NCBI GenBank assembly: GCA_032622095.1
Contig: CP136064.1
Coordinates: forward strand, 42,307,912-42,371,911
Direction: 5' to 3'
Origin: Siphonodentalium dalli
Taxonomy: Eukaryota; Mollusca; Scaphopoda; Gadilida; Siphonodentaliidae
Length of the DNA: 64,000 bases
This document shows, piece after piece, positions 28,601 through 43,600 of this stretch. A program made the translations under genes and the position numbers. The notes beneath the pieces were generated by a model that was given only the letters and a program-made list of their open reading frames with translations, was not told where the DNA came from and ran no database searches. Within the stretch, counting starts at the first letter, position 1. Each line of letters begins with the position of its first letter.

Positions 28601-31600
28601 TAAAAGTCTTGATAATTCATATTTTATTGCTATAAATGTAAATCACTCATACTTTGACAAGTTTTCTCATATTATGTCACAGCTAGCATCATATATATCA
28701 CAGAACAAGCGAATCATATAAAATAGAAAATTAAAAGTCTAGAAGTCACTTTTAGATTTTGGGATGTCTAATTTTCTGGCATTAAAGGTACTCAATCCGA
28801 TTAGACGCTCCTAAATTAATATTTCTTTGGTTTTGGGAGTAAAAAATATTTGATTCGAGTCGAGGAACCCACCCATCAAATCTCAGAGTGATCAGATATC
28901 AATTTTTGAAGTTGGTTAATTTTTAGAGATGTGGGACAGAACCATGTGCTCAAATGGACAAATTCTGTCTGTATCTGTAGTTGTTACGTCCTAGTGACCA
29001 AGGCTGGCTTTTACAGGACGGGATCGAGTAGATCCATAATTTTTTCAGGAAGTTTTTTTTTTTTTTTTTTTTTTTGCCGAACCCGTGACTTCTTCGCCAC
29101 GGTAGGGATCTTTAACATGCGCACATTGTTGCACACGGGACAGCCATTGGCGTCGGCTCCCGATCCGACGGTGTGCCAAGTGTAGTGTCATCCCTGGTCA
29201 TGACATTACGAGAGGAGCAGAGGTACGAAGTTAGTCCAGTACGCATTTTTTTCAAATTTTGTCTGAGACTCTTTGGCTTCTGGAATCTTTCTCAGATCAC
29301 TGATCGTGGCATCGATGATTGATTTGTGATGCCCATGGTACTGGGAATGCAGATGGCGACACAAAGTCCGACCGATATTTTGTCGGATTTGAACCCTCGA
29401 CCGTGTCGAAGGTGTAGCTCAGAGGTCGGCCCACAAACCAACTGAGCTATCCGCTCCTCCTGAGCTATCCGCTCCTCCTGAGCTATCCGTAAATTGCAGT
29501 TGTAAGATGGATAACTCGAAAATCAAGTGGTTACTATTAACAATAATAACCACTTGATTTTAGAGTTATCCATCTTACACCTGCAATTTGTCTGTTTGAG
29601 CACGTGGTTCTGTCCCTCATCTCCAGAAATTAACAAACTTCAAAAATTGATATCTGATCACTCTGAGCTTTGATGGGGTGGGTTCCTCGACTCGAATAAA
29701 ATATTTTTTTACCCCCGCAGCCAAAGAAATAGTAATTTAGGGGTGCTTAATCGGATTGAGTACCTTTAAAGATTTTTCAGTTTGAATGTATATGGATGTA
29801 TCTTCCAGTCAAATTCTGATACTTTGCTTAACCCTTTTAGTGCCAGGGGCCGATCTTATCGGCCCTAATTTATGGTCTGTAGAGTGCCCTAAAAAAAAGT
29901 AAAAAATGAAGAAAAAAAAAAATTTGATTTTTTTTTTTTGGGTTAGGCCAATGCATTCTCTTATATATGCGAGGCGACCTATGGTCGACTCGCATATATA
30001 TGAGAATGCATTGGCACAGGGTATATGGGTCGATACAAAAATCGGACCTGTCACTCAAAGGGTTAATGGAACTATTTTATTATATTTCCCATAGGCTCCT
30101 GGCAAAGGAAAAAGTTAACAGGCAGATAATTTTGATCATGGCTGTGGCTGAATGAGGTTGGAAGTTGTCTAATATACAGCGGGGTGTGGTTACGAGATCA
30201 TGTGGATACAGTCATGATCAAAATTACTTAATTCTCAACTTTTTTCCTTTGTGATAAGAGCCTATGTGAAATATAACCAATAGTTACATCAAGCTTATAC
30301 CATATATTAAGGAAAATTTAATTTGGTTCTAAAAATGTAATGTCTGGTTAACGAATATTTTCAAATCCAGATATGCACGCCACAAATACCTTTTTAGACA
30401 ATTTTGGTGTTTCTAGTCTGCATCCATTGGTCATCTCTCAACTGCCTTAGCATTATATACCTTGAAGGACTGATGTCTAATATTACTTACTCATCTTCCA
30501 CCTTCTATTCTATAGCTTGAACAGGAAGAGAACAAATATATTTCCCAACAGGTCACTATTTAATGTTGTACTCACTATTTCACTAAATGTCGTTCACGAA
30601 AGGGGCTTTTTATGTTTATTTTCTTCACAGATTTTCTTCATTTGCTTGTTTTGTACACACTGTTTGTTTTGAGATATATAAATTCATTAGAGAAGAATAA
30701 AAAAGTCATATCTAAACAGGGGCCAGCCTAGAGATTTCATATTTGAAGAAGTCACTTCTCCCTGTTTGGTTATTAGGGAGAAGTGGACTGTTATCATAGA
30801 GAAGAAAAAATGGCTGCAGTTCAATTTACACCCAAGATCAACCTTTTGTGATCCAATAAGTATTATACAACACAAGAGCCCATTTATAAAACCATTATAG
30901 TGAGTAAGTTCACCATTATTATCAATAAATATACTTTAGATATTATGTTGGGAATATGCATACTGGTGTATGGGAGATAGGGCAAAAAAAAAACCTCTCT
31001 GTTAACGGTACCCGGAAACGAAATGAAATATGTCGGAAACAGGTGACTTTAAACCACAATTCAATTTAGTGATTTGGTAATATGGACAAGTTGTCACTGA
31101 AAAATAATGATCATCTATGAAGAGAAATATGAGGGAATGAACATAGAATAGGTCTGATTGAAAGGGCAATTTATTCCACCATTACTGGACATAAAGTCCC
31201 AAAAATAAGGGTTTAATCGAGTTTATGAATCGATATCCTAATATAAATTGCTCCTTATATTAGGATACCGATTCATAAACTCGATTAAACCCTTATTTTT
31301 GGGACTTTATTTCCAGTAACTGTTTATTACTTAAAACGATCTCTCTGTCAACACCTGGAAAATTGCGTAGGCAGAAATAAATAGAATGGCATAAAATGTG
31401 TGACATCAAGTCCAACCTTCATCAGAGAGATATTCTATGCAAGAGGAATAACTCTAAACCCATGACCATAGCCTAATACATTGAATCTTCACACTGGAGC
31501 ACATTCACGTAGCCAATATATACATTGGAAGTTGTCTCTGAAACTTTATTGGAACAAGTGAACTGATATACATGTACACCTGCTTCAAGGAAAATGACAT

Positions 31601-34600
31601 ACCTCACTATGTGATATTAAAAACTCTTTAATACATGTTAAAGGGGTATACCACACTATTTTATTGCCTTCAAATGGCTGTTTAAAAACAAAAACAAAAA
31701 GTGTAAAAAAAAAAACATGCCTGCCTACCTGGAAATTTTTCCCCATGTTATCAGAAACAGAGATTCCCTTTCCCTGGGACAAAAATAGGGAGAAGTGGCA
31801 CATTTTAGGGAGAAGATGTCTCCCAAGTCACCCTCTAGGCTGGTCCCTGTCTCCCAAGTCACCCTCTAGGCTGTTCCCTGTCTCCCAAGTCACCCTCTAG
31901 GCTGTTCCCTGTCTCCCAAGTCGCCCTCTAGGCTGTTCCCTGTCTCCCAAGTCACCCTCTAGGCTGTTCCCTGTCTCCCAAGTCACCCTCTAGGCTGTTC
32001 CCTGTCTCCCAAGTCACCCTCTAGGCTGTTCCCTGTCTCCCAAGTCACCCTCTAGGCTGGTCCCTGTCTCCCAAGTCACCCTCTAGGCTGTTTCCTGTCT
32101 CCCAAGTCACCCTCTAGGCTGTTCCCTGTCTCCCAAGTCACCCTCTAGGCTGTTCCCTGTCTCCCAAGTCACCCTCTAGGCTGTTCCCTGTCTCCCAATT
32201 CACCCTCTAGGCTGTTCCCTGTCTCCCAAGTCACCCTCTAGGCTGTTCCCTGTCTCCCAAGTCACCCTCTAGGCTGTTCCCTGTCTCCCAAGTCATCCTA
32301 TAGGCTGTTCCCTGTCTCCCAAGTCACCCTCTAGGCTGTTCCCTGTCTCCCAAGTCGCCCTCTAGGCTGTTCCCTGTATCCAAAGCTTTCAGCAGACACA
32401 GCCTTTATCAATGTACAGTAATGCTCTAAGTAATCGACTTCTTAACCACAGCAGAATTATGGGTAACTTTTCAGGATTTAGTCGGAAATATGGCTTGTTG
32501 CCATTCGTCGGAAAGCTCTCCCCGAGAGCTCTCCTATGAATGGCAACAAGCCATCTTTCCGACTAAATCCTGAAAACTTACCCATAATTCTGCTGTGGTT
32601 AAGAAGTCGATTACTTAGAGCATTACTGTACAAAAAACAAATGTATTTCATTTCTAGAGGCTCATATTAGGACAATCTACATTTAAGTAGATGGATAAAG
32701 ATGCATAATCCGAATTAACGCTCCCAAATTACTATTTCTTTGGCTTCGGTGTAACAAATATTTGATTCGAGTCGATGAACCCACCCCATCAAAGCTCAGA
32801 GTGATCAGATATTGATTTTTGAAATTTGTTATTTCTGGAGATATGTACTAATTTGTGGCCTGGAAAAAAATTTGTCACGGCGAGGGTCTCTGACAAAATT
32901 GTGGATGAAGATGGATAACTCTAAAATCAAGTGCTAAAACGGCCAAATTTTTTGATAATCAAGTGACAATATGGCCATGTTTCATTGAACAACATGATAA
33001 ATAACACCTTTTGGGAAATTTTATACCATAGTTGACAGTGGTTAGCATTATTTTATTGTTTATTAATCAATTCTGATAAGGCCAAACAAAAAAAGTATTT
33101 TGATTCTCGGGCAATTTTTTTTGAGAATCGATGAGGGAGCGAGGGTTTTATTTTTATTTTTATACGCCCTTTTGAAAACTCTAACTTTAGTTAGAGTGAA
33201 CCAAAATTAGTAAAATTTGGTATGTGGGTTTATTAGCCGAAAAGTAAGTTCAAGTTCGAATTTGGGTTCCGCCCGCCAATTTTCACCGGAGTTATGCCCC
33301 TTATTTAACGTTTTTTGACTTAGAAAATCCTTGAAATTTGTTGTCCGGATGATAACTTTAGTATAGTTTTTCGGAATGAATCCAAATTTGGTATATTACT
33401 TTCTCCCACCAAAACACAGGTCAAGTTCGAACTTGGGTTCTGTCCGACCATTTTTGGCAGAGTTATGCCCCTTTTTCGACTCAGAAAATTCAGTTTTTCT
33501 TATGTTTTTTGGTTTCCGGATGATAACTCGATTTTGGAATGTTTATACGCAAAACCCGTATTTTTGTGGATTACATATATCGAAATACAGCTCAAGTTCG
33601 AATTTCGTTTTAATCCGATAATTTTTGCGAGAGTTATGGCCCCTTTTTTGACGTAATTTGACTTAGAAAATCCATGAAATTTGTTGTCCGGATGATAACT
33701 TTAGTTAGAGTGAACCGATTTCAATCAAATTTGGTATGTGGGTTTATTAGGAGAAAAGACAGCTCAAGTTCGAATTTGGGTTCCGTCTGCCAATTTTCAC
33801 CGGAGTTATGCCCCTTATTTGACGTAATTTGACTTAGAAAATCCCTGAAATTTGTTGTCCGCATGATAACTTTACTAGAGCTTATCGGATTCAATGATAA
33901 TTTGGTATATTACTTTCTCCCACCAAAACACAGGTCAAGTTCAAATTTGAGTTCCGTCCGCCAATTTTTACCAGAGTTATGCCCCTTTTTTACCAGTTTC
34001 CGCACGCCCAGCGTAGCTATTGTTTATTTTTGTTATGGGGATAATGCCCATAGTTAGCATGGGTTATTATACCTTCCCAGGTTAATAAAATGTAAGGAGA
34101 ACATTGTTTTGTATAAACTAATGTATTCCACTATAAAGAATTACCAATTATCACATTGTACTACCCGTACATCAAATCTAAATAAAGAATGACATAAATA
34201 TAACATTGTACTATCCTACATCATATAGCCTATTATAGGATTTACCAGAATGATATATATATACAATGTATATTTCAAATTACTATTGTTGATATATTTG
34301 AAATATGTATGTACCTTTTATAGTATATATCTATTTATATCTATCTATATACTTTAATATTTATCCATCTATACTATAGTAACTATACATGCTAGCCATA
34401 AAAACTTCAAATATTATTATATTAAACCAGCAAACACATCGCCAATACTTGGGGTTTTGGCAGCTTGTGGTGACAATATACCTGGTAGTTATCTTGCCTA
34501 GTGTCTGATTTTTGAATACTAACACATACACCATTGTATGTCTATAATATTCGATGTTTGAAACAAATAATTTATGTTTTCTAGTTTCCTATTTTCGTGT

Positions 34601-37600
34601 TATCATTTGACAGCTTCGGTCAAATTGAAATTCGTAATAAAATTGTTCAACGAGGGCCATTTTTCCAGACGAGGCTATGCCCGAGAATCAAAACACTTTT
34701 TTTTTTGGCCTAACTAAAGCATATTTTGAAGAAATGTTGTTTCTGTTGTAACTTTATGATATGGGGACCGTCTGACCGGATTGAGTATCTTTAAAAATTT
34801 TGTCCAGTATTTGAGAGGGGAGTGTCTGTCACCAGGTCAGGCATATCCTGAATTCAACTGTTATGTTATATTTAACCCTTTCTACACTTAATGGATTCTC
34901 CCATTCAGTTACAAAAATATACATTGGAACAGTCTATTATTCATTTGGAGGTGTGTTCAGGTAATAAGACCAGGCAACAGACAGAAAAGTAAATAATACA
35001 AGAGCAGAGTGATTCATATTCTTTGGTGGCAAATGTTCAGAAAATAAGTTCAACTAACATTTGTTGAACTTTTTATCTGAACATTTAATAAGGGAACTAC
35101 TCGTCAATGAGTATTTAGTATAGAATGTATATTAGTATAGATAACTATCATACTAGTGCAATATGGATATTGCCGTTTTTTTAAATGTTATAAAAAGGTT
35201 GATAAGTCAAAATATTGTTTCACAAAAATGATTAAAAATCAGTGTCATACTAATGTGGTACCATGTTTTCCTTTTGGTGATGATATACAGTAATGCTCTA
35301 AATAATCGACTCCTTAACCACAGCAGAATTATGGGTAACTTTTCAGGATTTAGTCGGAAATATGGCTTGTTGCTATTCATCGGAAAGCTCTCAGCGAAGT
35401 TACCCATAATTCTGCTAAGGTTAAGGAGTCAATTATTTAGAGCATTACTGTAACATGTCTCAATACAGTTCAAATTATTTATCATGATGGCACATGACAA
35501 GGAAGATAATTAACATTCAGTTGGTCTAAATATTGTTATGACGAAGTGACTGAGTCGATGAGTCAATGTAGATTGTCTACATATGCGCCTCTAGATATGT
35601 AATAACATTTGTTTTGTACCTTGATAAGGGTCATGATGGTCGAAAGCTTTGGATATAGTGACTTTGTTAATCTTCTCTATACAAGACGTCCTTAAACTAC
35701 AGGGACATGTTATTTTCAATTATTATAAATTCATTGTTTCCTACATTGTTAACTCTTTCATGACGGGAGCTTCCTGAATTTTTGCGAAAACCCTGTGCCA
35801 ATGCATTCTCTTATATATGCGAGTCGACCATAGGTCACCTCGCATATAAAATAGAATGCATTGGCCTAACAAATTTTATATAATTTTTTATAATCGTTAA
35901 AAAATGTAAGAATTTTTTTTTTAAATTGGCAAAGAATGAAAGAAATAATGATAATTTTTTTTAAATTGTTAAAGAATGTAAGAAAAAATTATAAAAATTA
36001 ATAAAGAATGTAAAAAAAAAAGAAGATAAGATTGTTAAAAAATGTAAGAAAAAATGATATAAATGTCAAATTTGTTAAAGAATATAAGACAAAATGATAA
36101 AAATTGTTATAGAATGTAAGATAATATTATAAAAAATGATAAAAATTGTTAAAGAATGTAAGAAAAATAAAAAAAAATGATAAAAAGTTGTTAGGCTAAT
36201 TCATTCTCTTATATATACGAGGCGACCTATGGTCAACTCACACATATAAGAGAATGCATTGGCACATGCTCTTTAATGTTGCGCCAACGTAGCTCCCGTC
36301 ATGAAAGGGTTAACTCCTTTAGTGCTTGGGCTGACCAGATATACTTTAGTGCATTTAAAGTTTCAGCTTCAGATATTTAGAAAATAATTGTGTTGTGTTT
36401 CTGGATTTTCAGTGGTAGACCGCTGGTTTTACTGTTGCATATTTAGTTTAGAAGAGTTGAAAAATGGGTAAAACCACCTGTCTACCACTGAATATCACGA
36501 ACCTGAGCATTGTTATGCCTATTCTAATTCATTGTGTCAAATCTAATCACAAACTGCATGACTTTTCTTGAGAATTCTACCTTCACTGTGAGGTACTAAA
36601 TGTGACCCGCCATATCAAATCCAGTCGGAAGTCGGGATTTTTTTTACCCTGTGCCAATGCATTCTCTTATATATGCGAGTCAACCATAGGTCGCCTCGCA
36701 TATATAAGAGAATGCATTGGCCTAACAATTTTTTACAATTTTAATAATTTTTTCTTGTATTCTTTAACAATTTTATAATTTCACCCATACAGAGCCCCAG
36801 ACAAACATGATCAGACAACACTAATCTATATGCTTCTATATATGTGTGGGGCTCCCTGCAGGGTAATGGATGTTTTTTATTTTATGTCCTAAAAATTGTA
36901 AGAAACATTTATTTAAAAAAATGATAAAAAATTGTTAGGCCAATGCATTCTCTTATATATGCGAGGCGACCTATGGTCGACTCGCATATATAAGAGAATG
37001 CATTGGCACAGGGTAAAAAAATTTGATTTGATATGGCGGGTCACATATAACGAGCAACCCCTTCCCTCTATTACGTGATCAAACGTTAATGAAATGCTGC
37101 TCTGATCAGGCAGGACTACTTAGGATAGGGCCCTGCAAATCGGGAATTTCAAAATCGAATTGAATCGAAAGACTGATATTGAATAAAATTGGGAATAGCA
37201 CAGGAATAACAAGAAATCATAGCAGGGAATCTATCCATGGCATCTAATACTTCCCCCATTAAAGCTGAGGCAAAGAAGGTAAAAAAAAACTGCGAATGTA
37301 GACAGTTAATGTGATAAAATCCTCTAGAGCAGTTTCACCCTTAGCTCATTTTAAAATATTTAAGTAACCCGTCTTTGTTACACTAAATCCTGTTTGGTGA
37401 TTGGTCAACTGCCAATTGGGTCACCATTTTCATACCCCAATAACACAGACCATAACACGAACACAACGTCACAAATTGTTGACCTTGTCACTGAAAGTGG
37501 TCAGCAGAATAATTGGGCATGCTTTTAAAAGTTTAGCCGAATTGCATATGAAGCCAGTTATATATATTGATCCCGTTATCATTGTTAAGTGCATGGATAT

Positions 37601-40600
37601 CTTATATTGGGCTGACTTATTGTGCTGCATTGGCTGGTCTCAAATTATCAGCAGATTTTGAGAAACACATTTAGCTTTTTTATGGGAATAAATCATCAAA
37701 AAGCTACATAAATATAAGAAATGAATGGGGGTGTTAGTTATTGGGGGATATGGCGCTGTGGTCGTTGGGGGCACATTTAGTGAGAATTGCTTCACTTCGC
37801 GATGCCCAAACAACCACAGTGCATACCCCCCAATAACACACACACCCGCTACAGTAATGTCTTAAATAATCGACCCTTCAACCACAGCAGAATTATGGGG
37901 AATTTTTCAGGATTTAGTCGGAAATATGACTTGTTGCCATTCATCAGGAAGCTCTCGGGGAGAGCTTTCCGATGAATGGCAACAAGCCATATTTCCGACT
38001 ATATTCTGAAAAATTTACCACAATTCTGCTGTGGTTAAAGGGTCATATACTTCGGGCATTACTGTACCTTCATTTCTTAAATAAAGCCTATGTCTCTCAT
38101 CACAGGTATGCTGAATCATATGTACACTTCCCATTCACTGCCAACAATTTGTTGAGCTTTATTCCACTGATACAAAACATTAGTTTGCCCTTGTTGCCTC
38201 AAACAAAAAACAAGAGTAATCCGATTTGGAAATATACGAAACGGTGAGCCAATTCGATGCCAAATTGAATCAGATCACATATGTCGACCCCCAATTTAAT
38301 CTTCGAAGCTTTGCCAGAATAGGGTTGATCTGGTCAGACCTGCACTAAGAGAGTTATAATATAATGTTGTAGTCGGATTTGAGTTTGTGAATTATTTCAA
38401 TAAAGAATTTTGAGTTTGGGAATTATTTCAATATAGAATTGAAGGGCTGTTTTAGTCTGTGTGTATTGGGTTCTTACGAGAATTAAAATTCAACAAAGTT
38501 ATGATTTCTGTGAATATATATGTACTCCATAGTGTAACTATAAGCTTGTGTATACATTGCTGATTGTTTTTTAGCTGGATATATCATTACAAATTTGGCT
38601 CATTATTGTGACATTGTGTGTTATCGTGACAAAATTCCTATGCTGAACGTCACTTCGAAGTGATCAGCCCATAATGTCATTATCCTAGTTAAAAAAAATT
38701 GGTCTTTCTAAGCTATTATAGCAAAATACTTTAGAAAATTAAATGGTATAATTATTGCTATATATGTTAACAATTTTATAGCTTGTTTTACTTTTTTTCC
38801 CAAAACAAAGAAAATATTTTTTTGACACAAATCATGTTTGTACTTCGGGATTTCCCCCCGGTTTTACGTTTCAGTTTTGTTCCAGTTCTGAATCCGTAAA
38901 TATCTAATCAAGGGCGCAACTCTTCGACTTCCACTGTTGATGAAAACACAACGATGGCCGGTGTTTCACTGCCGGGAGAGGCCTCTAAATGCAAATATTT
39001 GTCCCCCGACATTCCGTCAGAGGACTATATTAATGACACTTGTCCATGTGTGTGCGTGTGTGCACGTCTGTGTGTGTATGCTTCCATTTGGAACTTTGTC
39101 TGAGCCTGCATTCTGTCATTTTCTGGTCAATTTTTTTTTAAAACTTGGAACATATATCAACCAGCATGGGAACCTGTGAGTACGGTCAGACTCATTTTGG
39201 CAGAGTTATTGCCCTTTTCGACATCAAAATCCTTTTAAAGGTTTGCACTCTAAAATATACCTAATAATATTCGCTTTTCAAATTTTCCCAGTATCGAAAT
39301 ACAGTAATGCTCTAATTAATCGACCTCTTAACCACAGCATAATTATGGGTAACTTTTCAGGATTTAGTCGGAAATATGGCTTGTTGACAACAAGCCATAT
39401 TTCCGACTAAATCCTGAAAAGTTACCCATAATTCTGCTTTGGTTAAGAGGTCGATTACTTAGGGCATTACTGTAGGTCGATAAATACTTCAACTACCTTT
39501 CTATGAGCATTATATGTCCCAGATAGACACATTGAAGTCATACAAAATACAACATAGAACAAGGTGTTTGGGTCCCAAGCAGAAAAGAGCCATTTGTGCA
39601 GTATGGAACAGAAAAGAGTGTTCCTTGTTAGTCTATTCCTGATATGATTGAAATAAAGAGCGTTTGTTTCACTTATGTGCAAACAATTAAAAACAACTGG
39701 AAAATGGCTGTGGCCAAGGAAGGTATATTTCAGAGCATATGCAGCTGGTATATTTTGTGTATTTGTCAACTATCAAATACATCCCTCCAAACTATGCGGG
39801 ATAGCGTTACTAAATTCACCCTCTGGGAACCTCATTCTGCAACTGACAGGCACACTAAACTCAGACTTGACTGTTTGTTTCAATTTTATATTCACTGTTT
39901 TGTTTCACCTCAACGAATGAGTTTTTATTTTGTATTCACTGTTGTTGTCACTATATTGTTTGTTTTGAGAATACTTGTCAGCCAATGCCTGGAGTACATG
40001 TAAGTTTGAATTTCAGGGGGGGGGGGATTTTTTTCCGGACATGTATGCCGGGGTGGGTGGGTGGTCGATTGGACCAACAAACAATTTTTTCCACAACTCA
40101 AATTTTTTTTCTTCCTGCAAGTCATTTTGACTGTTTTTGCAATGAGTTTGGCTTAAAACGCATTAGAATATCAATATTAACATAAATGAAAAATTTCATG
40201 ATGATCAGACAAACAATATAGCCTGTAGCCCATGCTAATGGATTGAATTTTTAAATCCAAGATGGCCGCTGGCAGCCATGTTTTTTTGGCCGAATAACAC
40301 CATAATGACTCGTTCCTATTTACATGTCAATGTTAACTTCCATGACAAATAGTATGCACAGAAATTCATATATACACATCAAGGGTCGAAAGGAAAAAAG
40401 CAGCATACGTGCCTGAACATTTTTTCCAACCCCCCCCCCCCCCTTGTGAATTGGGGAAAAATTGTGGCTATATTTAGAACATTACACTGTTAAAGTTTTT
40501 CAAATATGAAATGTAAAATCATGTCCAACACCAGATGTTCCTCTTGTGGTTTTTGGTGCTAAAAATACTGTGAACTGTTGTTGGAAGTTGTGCTTCAGCT

Positions 40601-43600
40601 GGAAAGAGCATAATTAATGCTTTTATACCATTGCATTTGTCTTCTATCCAGGTCATGTACGACATATCTATTTAGTCATTTACAGATATCCATAGTTGGG
40701 TACATACTCAGACCACGTTCTGGGTTGGTCAATGCTGACCGTAAAGACACAGACAAGCCTTGAAATAGTGTGTCTGTCATTTGCAGAATGAGGTCCCCAG
40801 AGGGTGAATTTAGTGATGCTACCCCGCATAACGGGCTAGCATCACCAAATTGACCCTCTGGGGACCTCATTCTGCATACACCTCACCAGAATGAGGTTCC
40901 CAGAGGGTGAATTTGGTGGTAGCATCACTAAATTCACCCTCTGGGGACCTCATTCTGCAAATGACAGACACCCTATTTCAAGGCTTGGACACGTAAGATG
41001 TAAGATGTCTTCAGATTTTGTTGATATCTTGGATATATATATTTTTTTTCTTTTCAGCCTGTTCTCAAAAGCCAAGTGAATGATTTTATCCACACCATCA
41101 GAACTCTCTACAATGAGACCAATATATTTATTGCTGAAAAGGCAGCTGTAATTGTGAGTATACATACAGTAATGATCTAATTAATCGACCTCTTAACCAC
41201 AGCAGAATTATGGGTTAATTAGAGCATTACTGTAGCACATTTTGATATACGTTCATGCTGGGTCTGGTTCATTTTTCCGAGAATGTATATAACATATGTC
41301 AACACTGAAGCAGGGTTTTCCACTGGTATGACTCATCGTCTGTAGAGCAGCTCAATCCCCTCACTGATGATGATCTGTTTGAAACATACATGTACCTCTA
41401 AAGTCCATCGCAATCCTTAAAAAATCCCTGTGCAACGGAAGGTGGGAGTTAAACAGAACGAGGGTGAAAAACAGTGTCAACTGACAACAGTATGCCACAA
41501 CGTAACTCTTTGATACTACAATGTAAATATTTGGTGTGCCATCAAACCGCAACGTTCTACAGTGTAAATACAACAAATGAAAGTGTTGCACTAACATATC
41601 GAGGAGCTCCAGGGTCCGGTTGTTAACATGTCGGACTTGTCTTGCTTTTAACACAGCGAGATGAGTTCACAGCCCGCTGGTGGTCTATTGTGAGTTTTCA
41701 CACAACAGTGGCTTGGCCGCATTGAGCGATGTGCAATTGTTGTATTGTACACTGTCCAAATCTCACGCCAATTTGATCAAGGTCGCTTGTACTGTGTATG
41801 CTTTGCACCACTCACACGTTAAATGAGTACCAGTCAGCTTGTCATACTGGTGAGTATCAGAGCATGTTCTGATCAAACTAGAGCAGTGCCTGCAATGGCT
41901 GCAGCCAGTTCAGTTATTGGCTTGTACAAATGACTGGGATAATATTGTAATGTTTAAAACTGTCTTAGGAGTAGAGCAAGAAATTGGTAGGTCAAAGTAG
42001 AGTCAATAACTGTTTCATTATGCCGCCTGGACCCCCTAGCACCGACGCATGTGTTCAGATTTTCCCCGCCAATATGGATACCCCCCCCAGCACTTAATTA
42101 TATTGCATAACACATGGTCTTAACCCTTTGAGTGCCAGGGGCCGATCTCATCGGCCCTAAACCTACAAAATAAGTCTGTTAATGAATATAAGAATAAATG
42201 ATTAAAATTGTAAAAAAATAAAAAAAAAAAATAAAAAATTGTTAGGCCAATGCATTCTCTTATATATGCGAGGCGACCAAAATGGGTTGATACAAAAATC
42301 GACCTGGCACTCAAAGGGTTAAACTCTGTCATTGATGTCTGTGGTCGGTGGTGGTCCTCCTTCTGTCATTGATGTCTGTGGTTGGTGGTGGTCCTCACTC
42401 TGTCATTGATGTCTGTGGTCGGTGGTGGTCCTCACTCTGTCATTGATGTCTGTGGTCGGTGGTGGTCCTCACTCTGTCATTGATGTCTGTGGTCGGTGGT
42501 GGTCCTCACTCTGTAATTGATGTCTGTGGTCGGTGGTGGTCCTCACTCTGTAATTGATGTCTGTGGTCGGTGGTGGTCCTCACTCTGTCATTGATGTATG
42601 TGGTCGGTGGTGGTCCTCACTCTGTCATTGATGTCTGTGGTCGGTGGTGGTCCTCACTCTGTCATTGATGTCTGTGGTCGGTGGTGGTCCTCACTCTGTC
42701 ATTGATGTCTGTGGTCGGTGGTGGTCCTCACTCTGTTATTGATGTCTGTGGTCGGTGGTGGTCCTCACTCTGTCATTGATGTCTGTGGTCGGTGGTGGTC
42801 CTCACTCTGTTATTGATGTCTGTGGTCGGTGGTGGTCCTCACTCTGTTATTGATGTCTGTGGTCGGTGGTGGTCCTCACTCTGTCATTGATGTCTGTGGT
42901 CGGTGGTGGTCCTCACTCTGTCATTGATGTCTGTGGTCGGTGGTGGTCCTCACTCTGTTATTGATGTCTGTGGTCGGTGGTGGTCCTCACTCTGTCATTG
43001 ATGTCTGTGGTCGGTGGTGGTCCTCACTCTGTTATTGATGTCTGTGGTCGGTGGTGGTCCTCACTCTGTTATTGATGTCTGTGGTCGGTGGTGGTCCTCA
43101 CTCTGTTATTGATGTCTGTGGTCGGTGGTGGTCCTCACTCTGTCATTGATGTCTGTGGTCGGTGGTGGTCCTCACTCTGTTATTGATGTCTGTGGTCGGT
43201 GGTGGTCCTCACTCTGTTATTGATGTCTGTGGTCGGTGGTGGTCCTCACTCTGTCATTGATGTCTGTGGTCGGTGGTGGTCCTCACTCTGTCATTGATGT
43301 CTGTGGTCGGTGGTGGTCCTCACTCTGTTATTGATGTCTGTGGTCGGTGGTGGTCCTCACTCTGTCATTGATGTCTGTGGTCGGTGGTGGTCCTCACTCT
43401 GTCATTGATGTCTGTGGTCAGTGGTGGTCCTCACTCTGTCATTGATGTCTGTGGTCGGTGGTGGTCCTCACTCTGTCATTGATGTCTGTGGTCGGTGGTG
43501 GTCCTCACTCTGTCATTGATGTCTGTGGTCGGTGGTGGTCCTCACTCTGTCATTGATGTCTGTGGTCGGTGGTGGTCCTCACTCTGTCATTGATGTCTGT

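Noticed and set aside
29380-29470. Functional tRNA gene on the minus strand
   Set aside because: A and B boxes are present, but the 3' part does not close an acceptor stem and continues into a SINE body with a poly(A) tail.
38106-38247. Open stretch after a CACAG acceptor ([16 protein letters not shown]...) ending at GTGAGC
   Set aside because: Its borders look like an exon, but it matches nothing in DGKs, and exon 13 joins exon 14 in phase 0 without it; a start with two leading bases would not fit.
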